A stretch of DNA of 64,000 nucleotides from SM23-73-3 sp964580215 (GCA_964580215.1 CAZOJT010000012.1:12428-76427); one strand, 5' to 3'. Shown: positions 8,103 to 16,943, numbered from the stretch's first letter. The notes: generated by a model from the letters alone, not told the origin. Numbers and translations: made by a program.

Positions 8103-10082
8103 TTGAGAATCAAAGATATTCTCCACCTTGACTACGAATCACAGATTCGCATCTCTTTAATATTTTTTATCCTCTTTTTGATTCTTTTTAATTTCGGGAC
8201 TGAATACCTTTTTCATCAGACCAGGCAGATTCTAAAACGCCAAATCCACCAACAGCTTTCCACCGTGGCACATTCAGCCAGCATCATCTGGGAGAGGAGT
8301 CCTCGGTCTCCAGGATCCATAGGATCAGCTTTAAAGAAGAATCTGTTGGAACTGTCTTTCAAATCAGGTGCCAATCGTATATCTTTTATCTCTTCAGATG
8401 GAGAACCTTTGATCTCCTCCAGAGAGATTCGTTCGGCTGAGGATCTTCACATCTTTCGGGGAGTGAAACCAGAGATGGTGAATTACCTCCGGGGTGAAGA
8501 TGGAAAACAAAAGACGAGGAAATTTGTCTCTGATTTCTATACGGATGGCTTGGGTAATACTTATCTTTCCTGTTATCTTCCCTTGGAAAGCGAAAGAGCT
8601 GAAAACAGAATCTGGGTGATGGTGGAAAAAGAAGTCTCAGCTTTTGCGAACATCGAGAAAGTTTCCAGATTGAACGCTCTGGCTCGATTAGGTGGACTTT
8701 TTATTGCCGCCTTTGTCACTCTGCTGTTGATTAAAAACCTGCTTCGACCTTATCGACTCATGGTGAAAAAAGCAAAAAAGGAGATGATAATTCCTGCCTC
8801 AGAGAAAAACAAAAAGGAGGGAGAGCTGGATGTTGCAGTGAAAATCTTTGGGCAAGTGATAGCTGAGCTTAAACAAAAGGAGAAGGTTCTGCAAGAGCTT
8901 TATCAAAAGACCGATCGTAAAGCTAAAGACTTAGCCAGCTATAACGAATATATTCTAAAAAGCATGACCAGCGGAATGATCATCACAGATGAAGAGGGAA
9001 AAATCACCCGGATGAACCATCCAGCAGAAACGATTCTGGACAAATCAGAAAATAGAGTCTTAGGGAAACACTATAAAACCGTTTTGGGAGAACAAAGCCC
9101 CCTTTGCTCTGCCATTCAGACCGCGCTTAGAGAACAAAAAAACTCTTCTGTGCCGGAGATTAACCTAACAAAAAAAAGTGGTGAAAGTATCCCATTGGGC
9201 TTAAGCTCTTCTGTAGTCAAGGACGAACAAGGGCGAATGCTGGGAGTGGTGGTTTTCTTGACCGACTTGGCGGAGATAAAAAAATTGGAAGAAGAAATCG
9301 CTTTCAAAGACAAGATGGCGGCTTTGGGTGAGATGTCGTCCGGGCTGGCGCATGAGCTTAGAAACTCCATGGGAACTATCTTGGGTTTTAGCAAGTTACT
9401 CAAGAAAAGAAAAGATGATCCAACTTCACAAAGTCAGGTAGTTGATGGAATTCTTAACGAAGCCATGAGCATGGAATCCATGCTCCAGAGATTTCTTGCC
9501 TTTGCCAAGCCTTTCCAGTTAAAGATTGAAAAAATCAATCTTGAAGAAATAATTCAAGAATGTCACGCATCAGTAAAGGAAACTTTAAAAGAGAATAAGA
9601 TAACGTTTGAATTTGAATCTGAACCGGATCTACCACCCCTGCTGGGAGATCGGATTCTTTTGAAACAATGTTTCCACAACCTGATCCAAAACTCGATAGA
9701 GGCTATGCCAGATGGGGGAACTCTTCACATACGGCTTAGAAAAGAACAGCTCCATTCTCAGGAAAGATCAATACTGGTGGAGCTTTCCGACACCGGCTGC
9801 GGAATCGCAAAAGAAGTCCAGGACAAAATCTTCAATCCCTTCTTCACCTCTAGAGAAAGGGGAACCGGGTTGGGATTAAGTTTGGTCAAAAAGATCGTCA
9901 GCCTGCACAACGGAAAGATAGAATTGGAAAGCGAACTGAACAAAGGAACCACATTCAAGATTTACCTTCCCTTAAAGTTAGCCCCAGTGCCTTCTCAAGT
10001 GGAGTCGGAGGGAAAAAATAACCTAGAAACATTGGCTTATAGCCATTCAACGACTGGGAATGAGGATTCAAAAGAAACTTAA
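8103..10082 (+). CDS. Membrane sensor histidine kinase with PAS domain (NtrB/AtoS type)
   Basis: 659 aa from a TTG start at 8103, close behind AAGGGGGGA. Transmembrane helix 1 at about 17-35 and helix 2 at about 198-215 enclose an extracytoplasmic sensor region. A PAS domain (~275-390: SMTSGMIITDEEGKITRMNHPAE) is followed by a HisKA domain with the phosphoacceptor in LAHELRNSM (H417) and a HATPase domain (N box HNLIQNSIEAM, G1 DTGCGI, F/G2 FFTSRERGTGLGLSLV). The N-x-M form of the H box and the short linker are like nitrogen-regulation-type kinases that signal to sigma-54 activators. No response regulator is adjacent, so it is an orphan in this window. The codons GGATCCATAGGATC (8313-8326) match a repeat word also found in hflX and in intergenic DNA. 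Confidence 0.93.
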   Translation: MRIKDILHLDYESQIRISLIFFILFLILFNFGTEYLFHQTRQILKRQIHQQLSTVAHSASIIWERSPRSPGSIGSALKKNLLELSFKSGANRISFISSDGEPLISSREIRSAEDLHIFRGVKPEMVNYLRGEDGKQKTRKFVSDFYTDGLGNTYLSCYLPLESERAENRIWVMVEKEVSAFANIEKVSRLNALARLGGLFIAAFVTLLLIKNLLRPYRLMVKKAKKEMIIPASEKNKKEGELDVAVKIFGQVIAELKQKEKVLQELYQKTDRKAKDLASYNEYILKSMTSGMIITDEEGKITRMNHPAETILDKSENRVLGKHYKTVLGEQSPLCSAIQTALREQKNSSVPEINLTKKSGESIPLGLSSSVVKDEQGRMLGVVVFLTDLAEIKKLEEEIAFKDKMAALGEMSSGLAHELRNSMGTILGFSKLLKKRKDDPTSQSQVVDGILNEAMSMESMLQRFLAFAKPFQLKIEKINLEEIIQECHASVKETLKENKITFEFESEPDLPPLLGDRILLKQCFHNLIQNSIEAMPDGGTLHIRLRKEQLHSQERSILVELSDTGCGIAKEVQDKIFNPFFTSRERGTGLGLSLVKKIVSLHNGKIELESELNKGTTFKIYLPLKLAPVPSQVESEGKNNLETLAYSHSTTGNEDSKET

Positions 10083-10499
10083 TGTTTATCTCTGCTAAAG
10101 TATAAAAACATAAGGGTGGAGCTTCAGCTCTACCCCGTAATGTTTGTTGCGAAAGGATACCGATATCCTGATGCAACACAACAAAATTCATCCCCCTCCC
10201 TTAATCCCTCCCATTCCGCCGTAGGCGGATCCCAGCCCCCCCCCGGCAGGCCCGCCTAAGGCGGGCAGTCGTGGCGTCCCTGGTGGAAAGGCAAAAAACC
10301 ATGCAGACTTTTGCTGACGGTTTAACATTGGCTGAGACAGCGAACTTGACTAAAGAGAAAAAATTGGCAGTTTAATTCAAAACATCTCAGGGATAAGTGA
10401 TGTCAAATTAAGTCTCGTTCAGTACATCTCACCATATTTCCACTCTTTTTACGGAAGAAAATCTCCAAAGTCTTTTTTGTTAGTTATCGTGAAGCAAAA
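10083..10499. other. Intergenic region with hairpin repeats
   Basis: No gene seen. It holds an inverted repeat GGGTGGAGCTTCAGCTCTACC near 10115-10137 (the same word as at 51577-51592) and GC-rich micro-palindromes of the CCCGCC/GGCGGG class near 10215-10270. Confidence 0.5.
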
Positions 10500-10651
10500 C
10501 TACTTTTTGAAGAGCCAGATGCCCTCTGCTCTGGTTTTCTCATCGTCACTGAGTTGAAAGACTAATTTCAAGAACTTGACCCTTTCAGATAGAATAGATT
10601 TTCCTAGAAAATCTCTCTTTGGGAAGCAGAGCATTAAGGTCTTTTGGTGGA
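10500..10651 (-). pseudogene. 3' remnant of a second copy of the lipoprotein gene at 13260-14036
   Basis: The frame HQKTLMLCFPKRDFL...FQLSDDEKTRAEGIWLFKK ending in TAG at 10500 matches the last ~50 residues of the lipoprotein encoded at 13260-14036, with conservative differences. DNA identity is high (31 identical bases at 10621-10651) and the two copies align without gaps. Only the C-terminal 50 codons remain; the 5' end is replaced by an ABC-ATPase fragment. Confidence 0.85.
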
Positions 10652-10786
10652 TTTTCCAGAGCCGGATGGGCCGATGATGGCAACAAATTCACTCGGCTTA
10701 ATCTCCAATGAAACGTCCTACAGCGCCAGCACTGGCAAGCTTTCATCTTTACGGTAAATTTTGGTCGCCTCCTGTAATCGTATTAT
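10646..10786 (-). pseudogene. 5' remnant of an ABC-transporter ATPase gene
   Basis: Reading from 10786: IIRLQEATKIYRKDESLPVLAL, a TAG stop, then DVSLEIKPSEFVAIIGPSGSGKST. This is the N-terminus of a MacB/LolD-type ATPase up to its Walker A motif. There is an in-frame stop where Lys is usual, and the likely start codon reads ATA behind an intact GAGGAAT. The fragment stops at Walker A, where TCCACC is shared with the lipoprotein remnant that follows. It differs from the intact MacB at 17505-19460, so it came from another transporter. Confidence 0.8.
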
Positions 10787-10975
10787 TTTAAATATTCCTC
10801 TTTTCGAAACAGGCAATCCTGCATACCATTACCCCGGTCAATCAGTTGATTGGTAGATGACCCCCGCGTGAAGTCTCCTGATGGTTCAGGTGGCCAAATA
10901 ATTTTCTTAGCCTTTTGAGGATGAATGTGGTCAGTCTCCCGCCAATTTTCCGACTGATATAAATCGATTCGGCCT

Positions 10976-11407
10976 TCACCGACCAATTGCCTCGGGGCAT
11001 GGTTTTTCCGTGGAGACGATGATTTTAAATATACCTTTTTTGCGCAGAAGGTCCAGGATGGAGATGACGGTTCCATGTTTGACCGCGCTGTCGGCACGTA
11101 AAACCACGCTTTTTTCCGTTTGTGCCGAAATCAAAGACCCAACCGCGTCCGCCAATGCTTCCAGTTCCATCGGATGATCATTTAAAAAGATGTTTCCTTC
11201 ATGATCAACGTAAACTATAACCTTTTGTGCCGTGTGAGCCTCACTGCTTTCCGCCTCGGGCAATTTCAGCTCTATTCCCGGCTGTTCCAGAAAGGTAGAG
11301 GAGACGGCGAAGAAGATAATTAAGATGAACAGAACGTCGATTAAAGAAGTTAAATTTAACGTGACTTTTCGTCGAGTGGATGTCGTCAGTTTCATGGGAT
11401 TTATCAC
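10976..11407 (-). CDS. ExbD/TolR-family protein (second set)
   Basis: 143 aa from a GTG at 11407 overlapping the exbB stop; an ATG at 11395 (MKLTTSTRRKVTLNL) is the alternative, and neither has a strong ribosome site. The single helix SLIDVLFILIIFFAVSSTF carries the conserved Asp. The periplasmic domain (GIELKLPEAESSEAHTAQKVIVYVD ... VVLRADSAVKHGTVISILDLLRKKGI) is typical. It is coupled to the exbB gene upstream. Downstream lie only pseudogene remnants, so this end of the operon has been rearranged. Confidence 0.92.
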   Translation of the reverse strand: MINPMKLTTSTRRKVTLNLTSLIDVLFILIIFFAVSSTFLEQPGIELKLPEAESSEAHTAQKVIVYVDHEGNIFLNDHPMELEALADAVGSLISAQTEKSVVLRADSAVKHGTVISILDLLRKKGIFKIIVSTEKPCPEAIGR

Positions 11408-12075
11408 ATTGATTGCTTTTGGCCATCTACGCTTATTGACTGCAACGCTCTGTCGTTGTTTTCATTACCTGATTTAATGCGATGCAGTTTCTTAATCAAA
11501 ACCCCGGAGTGCTTTTCTATGTCCAGAACGAAGTTTTCGGCTTTATAGGAAAAATAGTTGTAAAAGATCAGTGCCGGTATCCCAATGAACAATCCGGTCA
11601 CGGTGGTCAACAATGCCTCGGAGATCCCTCCGGAAAGCGCAGCCGCCTGCCCCACCCCCTGTTCCTGGATGACACCGAACACCTTGATCATACCCAGGAC
11701 GGTTCCCACCAGGCCCATAAGCGGCGCGATGGCCGCCACGGTCTCCAATATCCCCAGACCTTTTCTCAGTTTGCGTATCTCCTGCCTTCCCTGATCTTCG
11801 ATCAGTTCCTTGATTGCTCCTCTATCCAGCTCGCTATTCTCCAATCCCATTCTTATTATGCTGGGCAGCGGTCCTTCATAACGTAGGCATATGTTTTTGG
11901 CAAGGCCTATGTCCTTAAGAGAACCAAATTGCTCCACGACGTTGATGACCTCCGGTATGATTATCTTTTTGCGGCGCAGAGTGATCAGGCGCTCGACGAC
12001 GATCGCCACCGTGAGCAAAGAGGATAAAATCAATGGATAAATCATAACACCGCCGCGTTCGAACAATTCCAACAT
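11404..12075 (-). CDS. ExbB/TolQ-family protein (second set)
   Basis: 223 aa from ATG at 12075, with AAGGAG about 8 nt upstream. Helices at about 10-27 and two in the second half (ILETVAAIAPLMGLVGTVLGMIKVF and ALSGGISEALLTTVTGLFIGIPALIFYNYF) define the MotA/TolQ/ExbB fold. The conserved TTVTGLxIGIPAL motif is present. It follows a TonB-like gene by one base (in the frame-corrected reading) and overlaps exbD, so the three form an energy-transduction operon distinct from the one at 5467-7435. Confidence 0.93.
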   Translation of the reverse strand: MLELFERGGVMIYPLILSSLLTVAIVVERLITLRRKKIIIPEVINVVEQFGSLKDIGLAKNICLRYEGPLPSIIRMGLENSELDRGAIKELIEDQGRQEIRKLRKGLGILETVAAIAPLMGLVGTVLGMIKVFGVIQEQGVGQAAALSGGISEALLTTVTGLFIGIPALIFYNYFSYKAENFVLDIEKHSGVLIKKLHRIKSGNENNDRALQSISVDGQKQSM

Positions 12076-12076
12076 G

Positions 12077-12986
12077 TCAGTTGCTCCTTTTTCTCAAGTT
12101 GGGATAAACCAGGGTCAAGGTAAGTGTCAGAGTTTCGTCTGGAAAGTCTACCGGTAACGGCTTTAAAGGAAAAACGGCGTTGACCGCATTTTCCACTCGA
12201 AATTTGCAGAGAAGAATGGCCCTTGTGTTCCAGCACTTCACTTTCAACCATTTGACCGTTCCGGTTAATTGTAAGACGAATTATCGTATAACCGTGTATC
12301 AATCCCAGGCTAAAATATGCAGATGGTGTGCGCCAAACCTCATACAGTTTCCTTTTAAAATCATTTATGTAAGATGCCCACTCCCAGGCATAGGTGCTCA
12401 AAGTCAAATTCCCCACCTCATCTGCGGAAAATTCCTTTTGATTGTAAAAATTATTGGTGCCACCATTTTCCCTGACGTGAGTCTCCGGGCTTGCGGGTGT
12501 AAATCTATCGAACTGCGAGTTATCAGGAATCTGAAAGCTCCTGTCACCCAACAAGGCCCTGCGGCTGAACTTTTCAGTTGCCCCACTACCAGATTTTTTG
12601 GCATAGGAATCTTGAGCCAAAGATCGAGGTTGGGAAAGATTGGCAAAAGGTGTATTTCCGATGCTGGCTGGTTGGTTTTGCTTCTGTTTCAGCAAGCTCT
12701 CATTTCTGGCACGCGAATTTCTCTCAGACAAAAGGTCGGATTTTTCCGGCATTTCCTCGTTTTCGTTTATGTTTTCAACAATCTGTTTCGGCCTGTTTTC
12801 GGGGAAGACAATAACGACTTCTTCAGGGATTTTTCCAGTATTTCGTTCCAGATCGATCACGTAAGCATTCTCTGAATTGAGCAAGTACAAGAGAAGAAGA
12901 TGAAATAAAAAGGAAATTGTGATAGCAATGAGAAATCTCCTTTTCGCTGTATCCAGACTATCATATGTTAACTTAATGACATTCAT
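12077..12986 (-). CDS. TonB-like protein, frameshifted near its C-terminus
   Basis: The frame opened by ATG at 12986 has a membrane anchor (about 15-36, AKRRFLIAITISFLFHLLLLY), a long polar linker and the start of a TonB C-terminal domain (YINDFKRKLYEVWRTPSAYF ... LTINRNGQMVESEVLEHKG). After SSLQIS (about 12200) the frame loses similarity. The +1 frame continues with VENAVNAVFPLKPLPVDFP and ends in a beta strand (LTLTLVYPNLRKRSN) at 12077, one base before the exbB start. One extra A between TCG and GTG explains this. It is either a true inactivating mutation, a sequencing error or a recoding site. As read, the uncorrected frame ends at 12042 inside exbB. Confidence 0.8.
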
Positions 12987-13032
12987 TGGCTATCTCAATA
13001 AAATGTCAGGAATTTCATCCTTGACAATAAAA

Positions 13033-13058
13033 GAGAGCCAAATGCGCAATTTGCTCTC
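13033..13058. promoter_or_regulatory. Hairpin upstream of the tonB-exbB-exbD operon
   Basis: GAGAGCCAAAT and ATTTGCTCTC form a stem of about 10 bp with one bulge, 50 nt before the TonB ATG. It has no T tract, so it could be an operator or a transcript structure. The remaining spacer (12987-13259) shows nothing else I recognise. Confidence 0.35.
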
Positions 13059-13259
13059 AGAGAGATCACCGTTCCGTCCCGGCTACTTTGTTTCCTCATT
13101 TTATCTTACCAAGAAATGGCGCAATTGTTCGCAAGTTTGTTTTGCTACAAGCTAACCCGACCCAGCGTCAGCCTTTCTCCGTCATCCTAGGCGTCTATGA
13201 CTTCGGTGTGGCCGGTACGTCCCTGTTTCGCTTTTCTTGTCCCAAGTTTCAACCCATGT

Positions 13260-14036
13260 CTATTGCTTGAAGGCCCAGATGCCCTCTGCTCTTGTCTTTT
13301 CATCGTCGCTCAGTTGAAAAATCAACTTCAAGAACTTCGTATTCGGAGATAGAACGGGATTCTTGAGAAAATCTCGCTTGGGGAAGCAGAGCATTAAGGT
13401 CTTTTGGTGGACTTCCCATCTCGGCCGTCTCTGTTTAGGCTGGAATCCTGGTAACCTGTCCATCACCATTTCGCGAGAAGATTGAGATTCCTCCAATACT
13501 CGGACAGGTTCATATCGATTCATAGCATCGTCTTCAATGAAGATAATCCAGCGGTCGAGATCCAGATGGAGTTCCGCCCAGATGGTGCTCAGTTCACACC
13601 AGATAAGAAGATGGTTTTCCACATCGTATCGTTGAAAATAGCCGCTGCGATAGGCGGTCTGCTCCTCCGGTGTCATCTTAACCAAGGTAGCGTAGTGCTG
13701 CAAGCCAGCCTCAATGAGCGAGGAATCCATCAAGGTGGCGGTAATCTGCAGCGGGAATTCCCCACTTGGCCCGCTCCGGCCCCCACCCATGGCGAAGGGG
13801 TTGCTCAACTGCCATGGTCTTCCGCCCTGTGTCGCCACGCCAAGATACAGCGTCCATTTCTCCCACAGGTCCGGGAAGGATTCCTCGATCTGGGCCGAAC
13901 TCTTTGAATCAAAAACCGGGTCTACATATTTTCGGTAAGAAGGCGCGGTGGCACAGGAGGTCAATAATAACAAGGAAAGAGTCAAACTGCAAAAGACCAC
14001 CCTCCACCGTGCCCTCTGTTCAGAAAACCATGGCAT
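13260..14036 (-). CDS. Lipoprotein of unknown function
   Basis: 258 aa. The lipobox SLLLLTSC (Cys ~28) ends the signal sequence, so the product is lipid-anchored. The rest is soluble and contains EESFPDLWEKWTLYLGVATQGGRPWQLSNPFAMGG and a conserved C-terminus (FLKLIFQLSDDEKTRAEGIWAF). I do not recognise the family. It follows the CBM9-like lipoprotein gene by 10 bp and is the apparent end of the ECF-linked module. Its C-terminal 50 residues are duplicated as a pseudogene at 10500-10651, which shows that a second related cluster once existed downstream. Confidence 0.85.
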   Translation of the reverse strand: MPWFSEQRARWRVVFCSLTLSLLLLTSCATAPSYRKYVDPVFDSKSSAQIEESFPDLWEKWTLYLGVATQGGRPWQLSNPFAMGGGRSGPSGEFPLQITATLMDSSLIEAGLQHYATLVKMTPEEQTAYRSGYFQRYDVENHLLIWCELSTIWAELHLDLDRWIIFIEDDAMNRYEPVRVLEESQSSREMVMDRLPGFQPKQRRPRWEVHQKTLMLCFPKRDFLKNPVLSPNTKFLKLIFQLSDDEKTRAEGIWAFKQ

Positions 14037-14046
14037 CGCCTTGACC

Positions 14047-14892
14047 CTATTCTGCTGAAGGTAAAGCCAGTTGAGTCTTCACCCAGAACTCCTGCTTTTC
14101 AGGTGCCTGCGGGTGGGAACCACCGCCAGGTCTGCCACCTCGACCGCCGCCCATGCCACCGGGTGGGCCTCCACCCATGCCACCAGGCGGGCCACCGCCC
14201 ATCCTTTCCCGATCCACCTTGCTCATGCCCCCCCACTCCAATCCAAGACAGATGACTTGCCCTAGCTCCGCCCCGATGCCGCAATCGAAAACATCGCCTT
14301 TCTCCAGCGGGATGCTGAATTCATATGTGTAGGTGCCCTGGGGAGAGGCAAAACAAACAGCCGGACCGCCGGAGCCATCGGGACGCATGGTTACTTCCTG
14401 ATTGCTCTTTTTGTCGATGACGATGATTTGATCAGCCGTGGCTTTTTCCATTTCCAGGAGGCGCTGTTCCTGTTCAGGTGTCAGGCTCTCCCGGAACCCA
14501 CCCGCACCGGACATTCCCAGCTTCTGCAACTCAGAAAGAGATGGTCCACCAGTGTAACGGATGCCGAAATCCTTCTTCTTTTTTCCAGAATTATCCAACC
14601 ACAAGGTCACACCACCTATGCGAATAGCCCGCGCCCAGGACTGGTTACTGAAACGGAAAAGAATGTAGAGGTTCTGGTTATCATTGGACAGACCCAGTTG
14701 CACGCCCAAATCTTCAAAATAAGCGGTGGAACCACTGGTCCATTCCGTCATTTCACCGTCTACCTTCACCGGCTCCGCCGACCAGTTGGTCTGCACTTCC
14801 TGAGGGCCACAGCCGGCTAACAGGAATGGGCCAGCCAGCGCTAACAGAAGGAGCGCTTTTGCACTCAGAGTAGTAAAATTCTTGTAACTCAT
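14047..14892 (-). CDS. Lipoprotein with CBM9-like domain and Gly-rich repeats
   Basis: 281 aa; ATG with GAGG about 9 nt upstream. The lipobox LAGPFLLAGC marks a lipoprotein. The N-terminal half has the signature of a family 9 carbohydrate-binding / DOMON-like fold (VKVDGEMTEWTSGSTAYFED, LSNDNQNLYILFRFSN). A later segment has LTPEQEQRLLEMEK, like the LTxxQ motif of Spy-family proteins. Near residues 225-255 lie tandem GGGPPGGM repeats followed by GRGGRPGGG. It sits between the Spy-like repeat protein gene and another lipoprotein gene. A role in binding a periplasmic or surface ligand is inference. Confidence 0.8.
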   Translation of the reverse strand: MSYKNFTTLSAKALLLLALAGPFLLAGCGPQEVQTNWSAEPVKVDGEMTEWTSGSTAYFEDLGVQLGLSNDNQNLYILFRFSNQSWARAIRIGGVTLWLDNSGKKKKDFGIRYTGGPSLSELQKLGMSGAGGFRESLTPEQEQRLLEMEKATADQIIVIDKKSNQEVTMRPDGSGGPAVCFASPQGTYTYEFSIPLEKGDVFDCGIGAELGQVICLGLEWGGMSKVDRERMGGGPPGGMGGGPPGGMGGGRGGRPGGGSHPQAPEKQEFWVKTQLALPSAE

Positions 14893-14986
14893 CTTTATAC
14901 CTCATTATTGACTGGCTGAAAACTGGGGGTAACCGAGATGCTCGGCTACCCCCACGCAATTAATACAAGTCCGGAGGTGTTTCGGT

Positions 14987-16108
14987 CTACTTGAGCAAAA
15001 CCATGCGGTTGGTCACCTCGTAGGGACCGGCCTCAATGCGGTATAAATAAACCCCACTTGCGGTCACATCTCCACTTTCGTTGCGACCATCCCAGCTTAC
15101 GCTGTAGCTTCCTGCCGGTTGGTATCCCAGATCATAGGTGCGGATTAACTGTCCGGTGACGTTGTAAATCTGTATCCGCACTTCCTCCGAAACACTCAGC
15201 GCATAGGCGATTTGGGTCTCCGGGTTGAAGGGATTCGGATAGCTCTGGGCTTGAATATTAAGCTCGGCAGTTGTCTTTTCAGAAGAGGTGTTCTCAGATT
15301 TCTCAGGTAGGTCAAAACCGTACTCCTGGAGCATCTCATCAATTGCAGCGCGAATCTCCTCACGGGAAGCATCTTGGCTTCGCATCTCTCTGATCTTTTC
15401 CCGAACAGCTTCTCTCTGCTCTTTGGTGAGATCTTCCCAGAAGCCGCCCGGACCGGGACCAAAACCACCCCGACCACGCGGTCCAGACCAATCCTCAGGT
15501 ACCTCGATACCATAACCTTTGAGCATCTCGGCTACTGCAAAGTGAATCTCCTCACGGGAAGCGCCTTGGTCTCGCATCTCCTTGATCTTCTCGTGAACAG
15601 CTTCTCTCTGCTCTTTAGTGAGATCTTCCCAGAAGCCGCCCGGACCATGCGGTCCTTTCCAGTCCTCAGGCAACTCGATTCCATACCCTTTAAGCATCTC
15701 AGCTACTGCGGCGTGAATCTCCTCACGGGTAGCATCCTGGTCTCGCATCTCTTTGGTCTTCTCCTGAACAGCCTCTCTCTGCTCCTCGGTCAAATTGGCC
15801 TTTAAGCCAGCTTTTCCGTGACCGAAACCAATAGGTCCATGCCAGTCCTCAGGCACCTCAATTCCGTAACCTTTAAGCATCTCAGCCACTGCAGTGTGAA
15901 TCTCTTCACGGGTAGCCCTCTGGCTTCGCATCTCTTTTTTCTTCTCCTGAACAGCCACTCTCTGCTCATCGGTCAGATTGCTCCAGAATCTTTCTCCCTT
16001 ATGTCCGGGACAAGGGCCCTGCGCCAACACAACGGCGCTTGTGCCCACCAGAACGCTAAAGAAAAGCACCAGCGCCATGATGCCCGTTATGATTGAAAAC
16101 CTTTTCAT
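14987..16108 (-). CDS. Secreted protein with four Spy-like repeats and a C-terminal sorting domain
   Basis: About 373 aa from the ATG at 16108 (MKRFSIITGIMALVLFFSVL, signal peptide). Four repeats of about 55 residues follow the pattern LTxEQREAVxEKxxEMRxxxA(T/S)REEIxxAVxEMLKGYGIExPEDW, near residues 43-90, 100-145, 155-200 and 215-265. LTxEQR is the motif of Spy/CpxP-type periplasmic chaperones and stress sensors. The last ~90 residues form a type A sorting / FlgD-like domain (SYPNPFNPETQIAY ... YLYRIEAG ... NRMVLLK). The gene follows a Spy-like gene and a DUF5659-like gene in the ECF module. A multi-repeat Spy carrying a secretion tag is unusual. Confidence 0.85.
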   Translation of the reverse strand: MKRFSIITGIMALVLFFSVLVGTSAVVLAQGPCPGHKGERFWSNLTDEQRVAVQEKKKEMRSQRATREEIHTAVAEMLKGYGIEVPEDWHGPIGFGHGKAGLKANLTEEQREAVQEKTKEMRDQDATREEIHAAVAEMLKGYGIELPEDWKGPHGPGGFWEDLTKEQREAVHEKIKEMRDQGASREEIHFAVAEMLKGYGIEVPEDWSGPRGRGGFGPGPGGFWEDLTKEQREAVREKIREMRSQDASREEIRAAIDEMLQEYGFDLPEKSENTSSEKTTAELNIQAQSYPNPFNPETQIAYALSVSEEVRIQIYNVTGQLIRTYDLGYQPAGSYSVSWDGRNESGDVTASGVYLYRIEAGPYEVTNRMVLLK

Positions 16109-16123
16109 TTTGGATACCTCCAA

Positions 16124-16381
16124 TCAATTTAAGGTTAACTTCTTTAAATTTCTGAGTTCATTGTAAAAACTCAAGAACTCACTATTTATGAATTCCACCT
16201 TCAGCGAATTTGCATCTTCGGTTCCGATGTCAAAAATGAAGGTGCTCTTTGATTTCTTTTGATCTGATTTGATGAGATGACAACCTTTTATCTTCAAGTA
16301 GGCTGAAAACGCGAGGTCATCTGTGGTGATATGATTATTGTTGATTTCATCCGATTTGATTTGATTCCAATTTGTTTCCAT
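16124..16381 (-). CDS. DUF5659-like small protein
   Basis: About 85 aa from the ATG at 16381 (METNWNQIKSDEINNN), chosen because AAAGGAG stands 4 nt upstream; a longer frame (to 16420) would overlap the preceding gene. The pattern TDDLAFSAYLKIKGCHLI ... STFIFDIGTEDANSLKVEF-NSEFLSFYNELRNLKKL matches the DUF5659 family as I remember it: small cytosolic proteins of unknown role. It lies between two Spy-like genes, 23 and 16 bp from them, so it is part of the same transcript. Confidence 0.7.
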   Translation of the reverse strand: METNWNQIKSDEINNNHITTDDLAFSAYLKIKGCHLIKSDQKKSKSTFIFDIGTEDANSLKVEFINSEFLSFYNELRNLKKLTLN

Positions 16382-16403
16382 TTGACTCCTTTCGATTTCA
16401 TAT

Positions 16404-16934
16404 TTATTTACCTTCCTCAAAATTAGGATGTCTGGGTTGCCCTCCTATTCCTTTCCCACGGTCTCTCCATCCTCTCATCCGGTCTCGTCCTTCCTTAAAA
16501 AGGGAGAAAAAATTCTTCTGCTGTTCTGGAGTTAAGATTGCTTTTCCCTCGAGCAAATGTGCAGTTGTCTTCTTCTTAAGCATGATTTCTAAAGTACCAA
16601 TTTCCTCCGCAAGCTTGTCAAGTTTCTCTACATTCGGCTCCTCAGCCGCAATTTCATCCATCAATTCCTTTCTTTTGGCTCTGAGTGAGTCATGAATCGG
16701 TTTTGTTTCCTCCCAAAATTTTTTATCCTGAGATTCAAATTGTCTCACCTGCTTTTCATTCAGACCAAGTTCGTGTTTAATGAAATCCATATGCCTATCA
16801 GGCTGCATATCGGGCCCGCCCATGAGGGGGAAATGTCTTTTGAAATGAAAGCGATGGTAGGCAATGGTTGCCAGTGCGGCTACGTTGACGATGGTCAAGA
16901 GTATCAGGATTACAATGATTAGGTTCTTTTTCAT
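16404..16934 (-). CDS. Spy/CpxP-like periplasmic stress protein
   Basis: 176 aa. An N-terminal membrane anchor or signal (KNLIIVILILLTIVNVAALATIA) is followed by a helical periplasmic domain with the two family motifs, GLNEKQVRQFE and LTPEQQKNFFSLF, and a Met/His-bearing segment (GGPDMQPDRHMDFIKHEL). Such proteins (Spy, CpxP, CnrX, ZraP) chaperone or sense envelope stress or metal ions. It starts 9 bp after the anti-sigma gene with GGAG upstream, so it is translated from the same message. Metal binding is possible but not shown. Confidence 0.85.
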   Translation of the reverse strand: MKKNLIIVILILLTIVNVAALATIAYHRFHFKRHFPLMGGPDMQPDRHMDFIKHELGLNEKQVRQFESQDKKFWEETKPIHDSLRAKRKELMDEIAAEEPNVEKLDKLAEEIGTLEIMLKKKTTAHLLEGKAILTPEQQKNFFSLFKEGRDRMRGWRDRGKGIGGQPRHPNFEEGK

Positions 16935-16943
16935 TGCTATCTC

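Noticed and set aside
10783..11097. 104-codon frame overlapping exbD
   Set aside because: Its first half is a shadow of exbD and the rest has no recognisable content.
12180..12875. 231-codon plus-strand frame
   Set aside because: Antisense shadow of the TonB-like gene; the minus-strand product has clear TonB features.
13021..13260. Copy of the ECF motif before tonB
   Set aside because: No AAGTT-N13-GTGTC match was found; only partial words appear, so the tonB operon is not assigned to the regulon.
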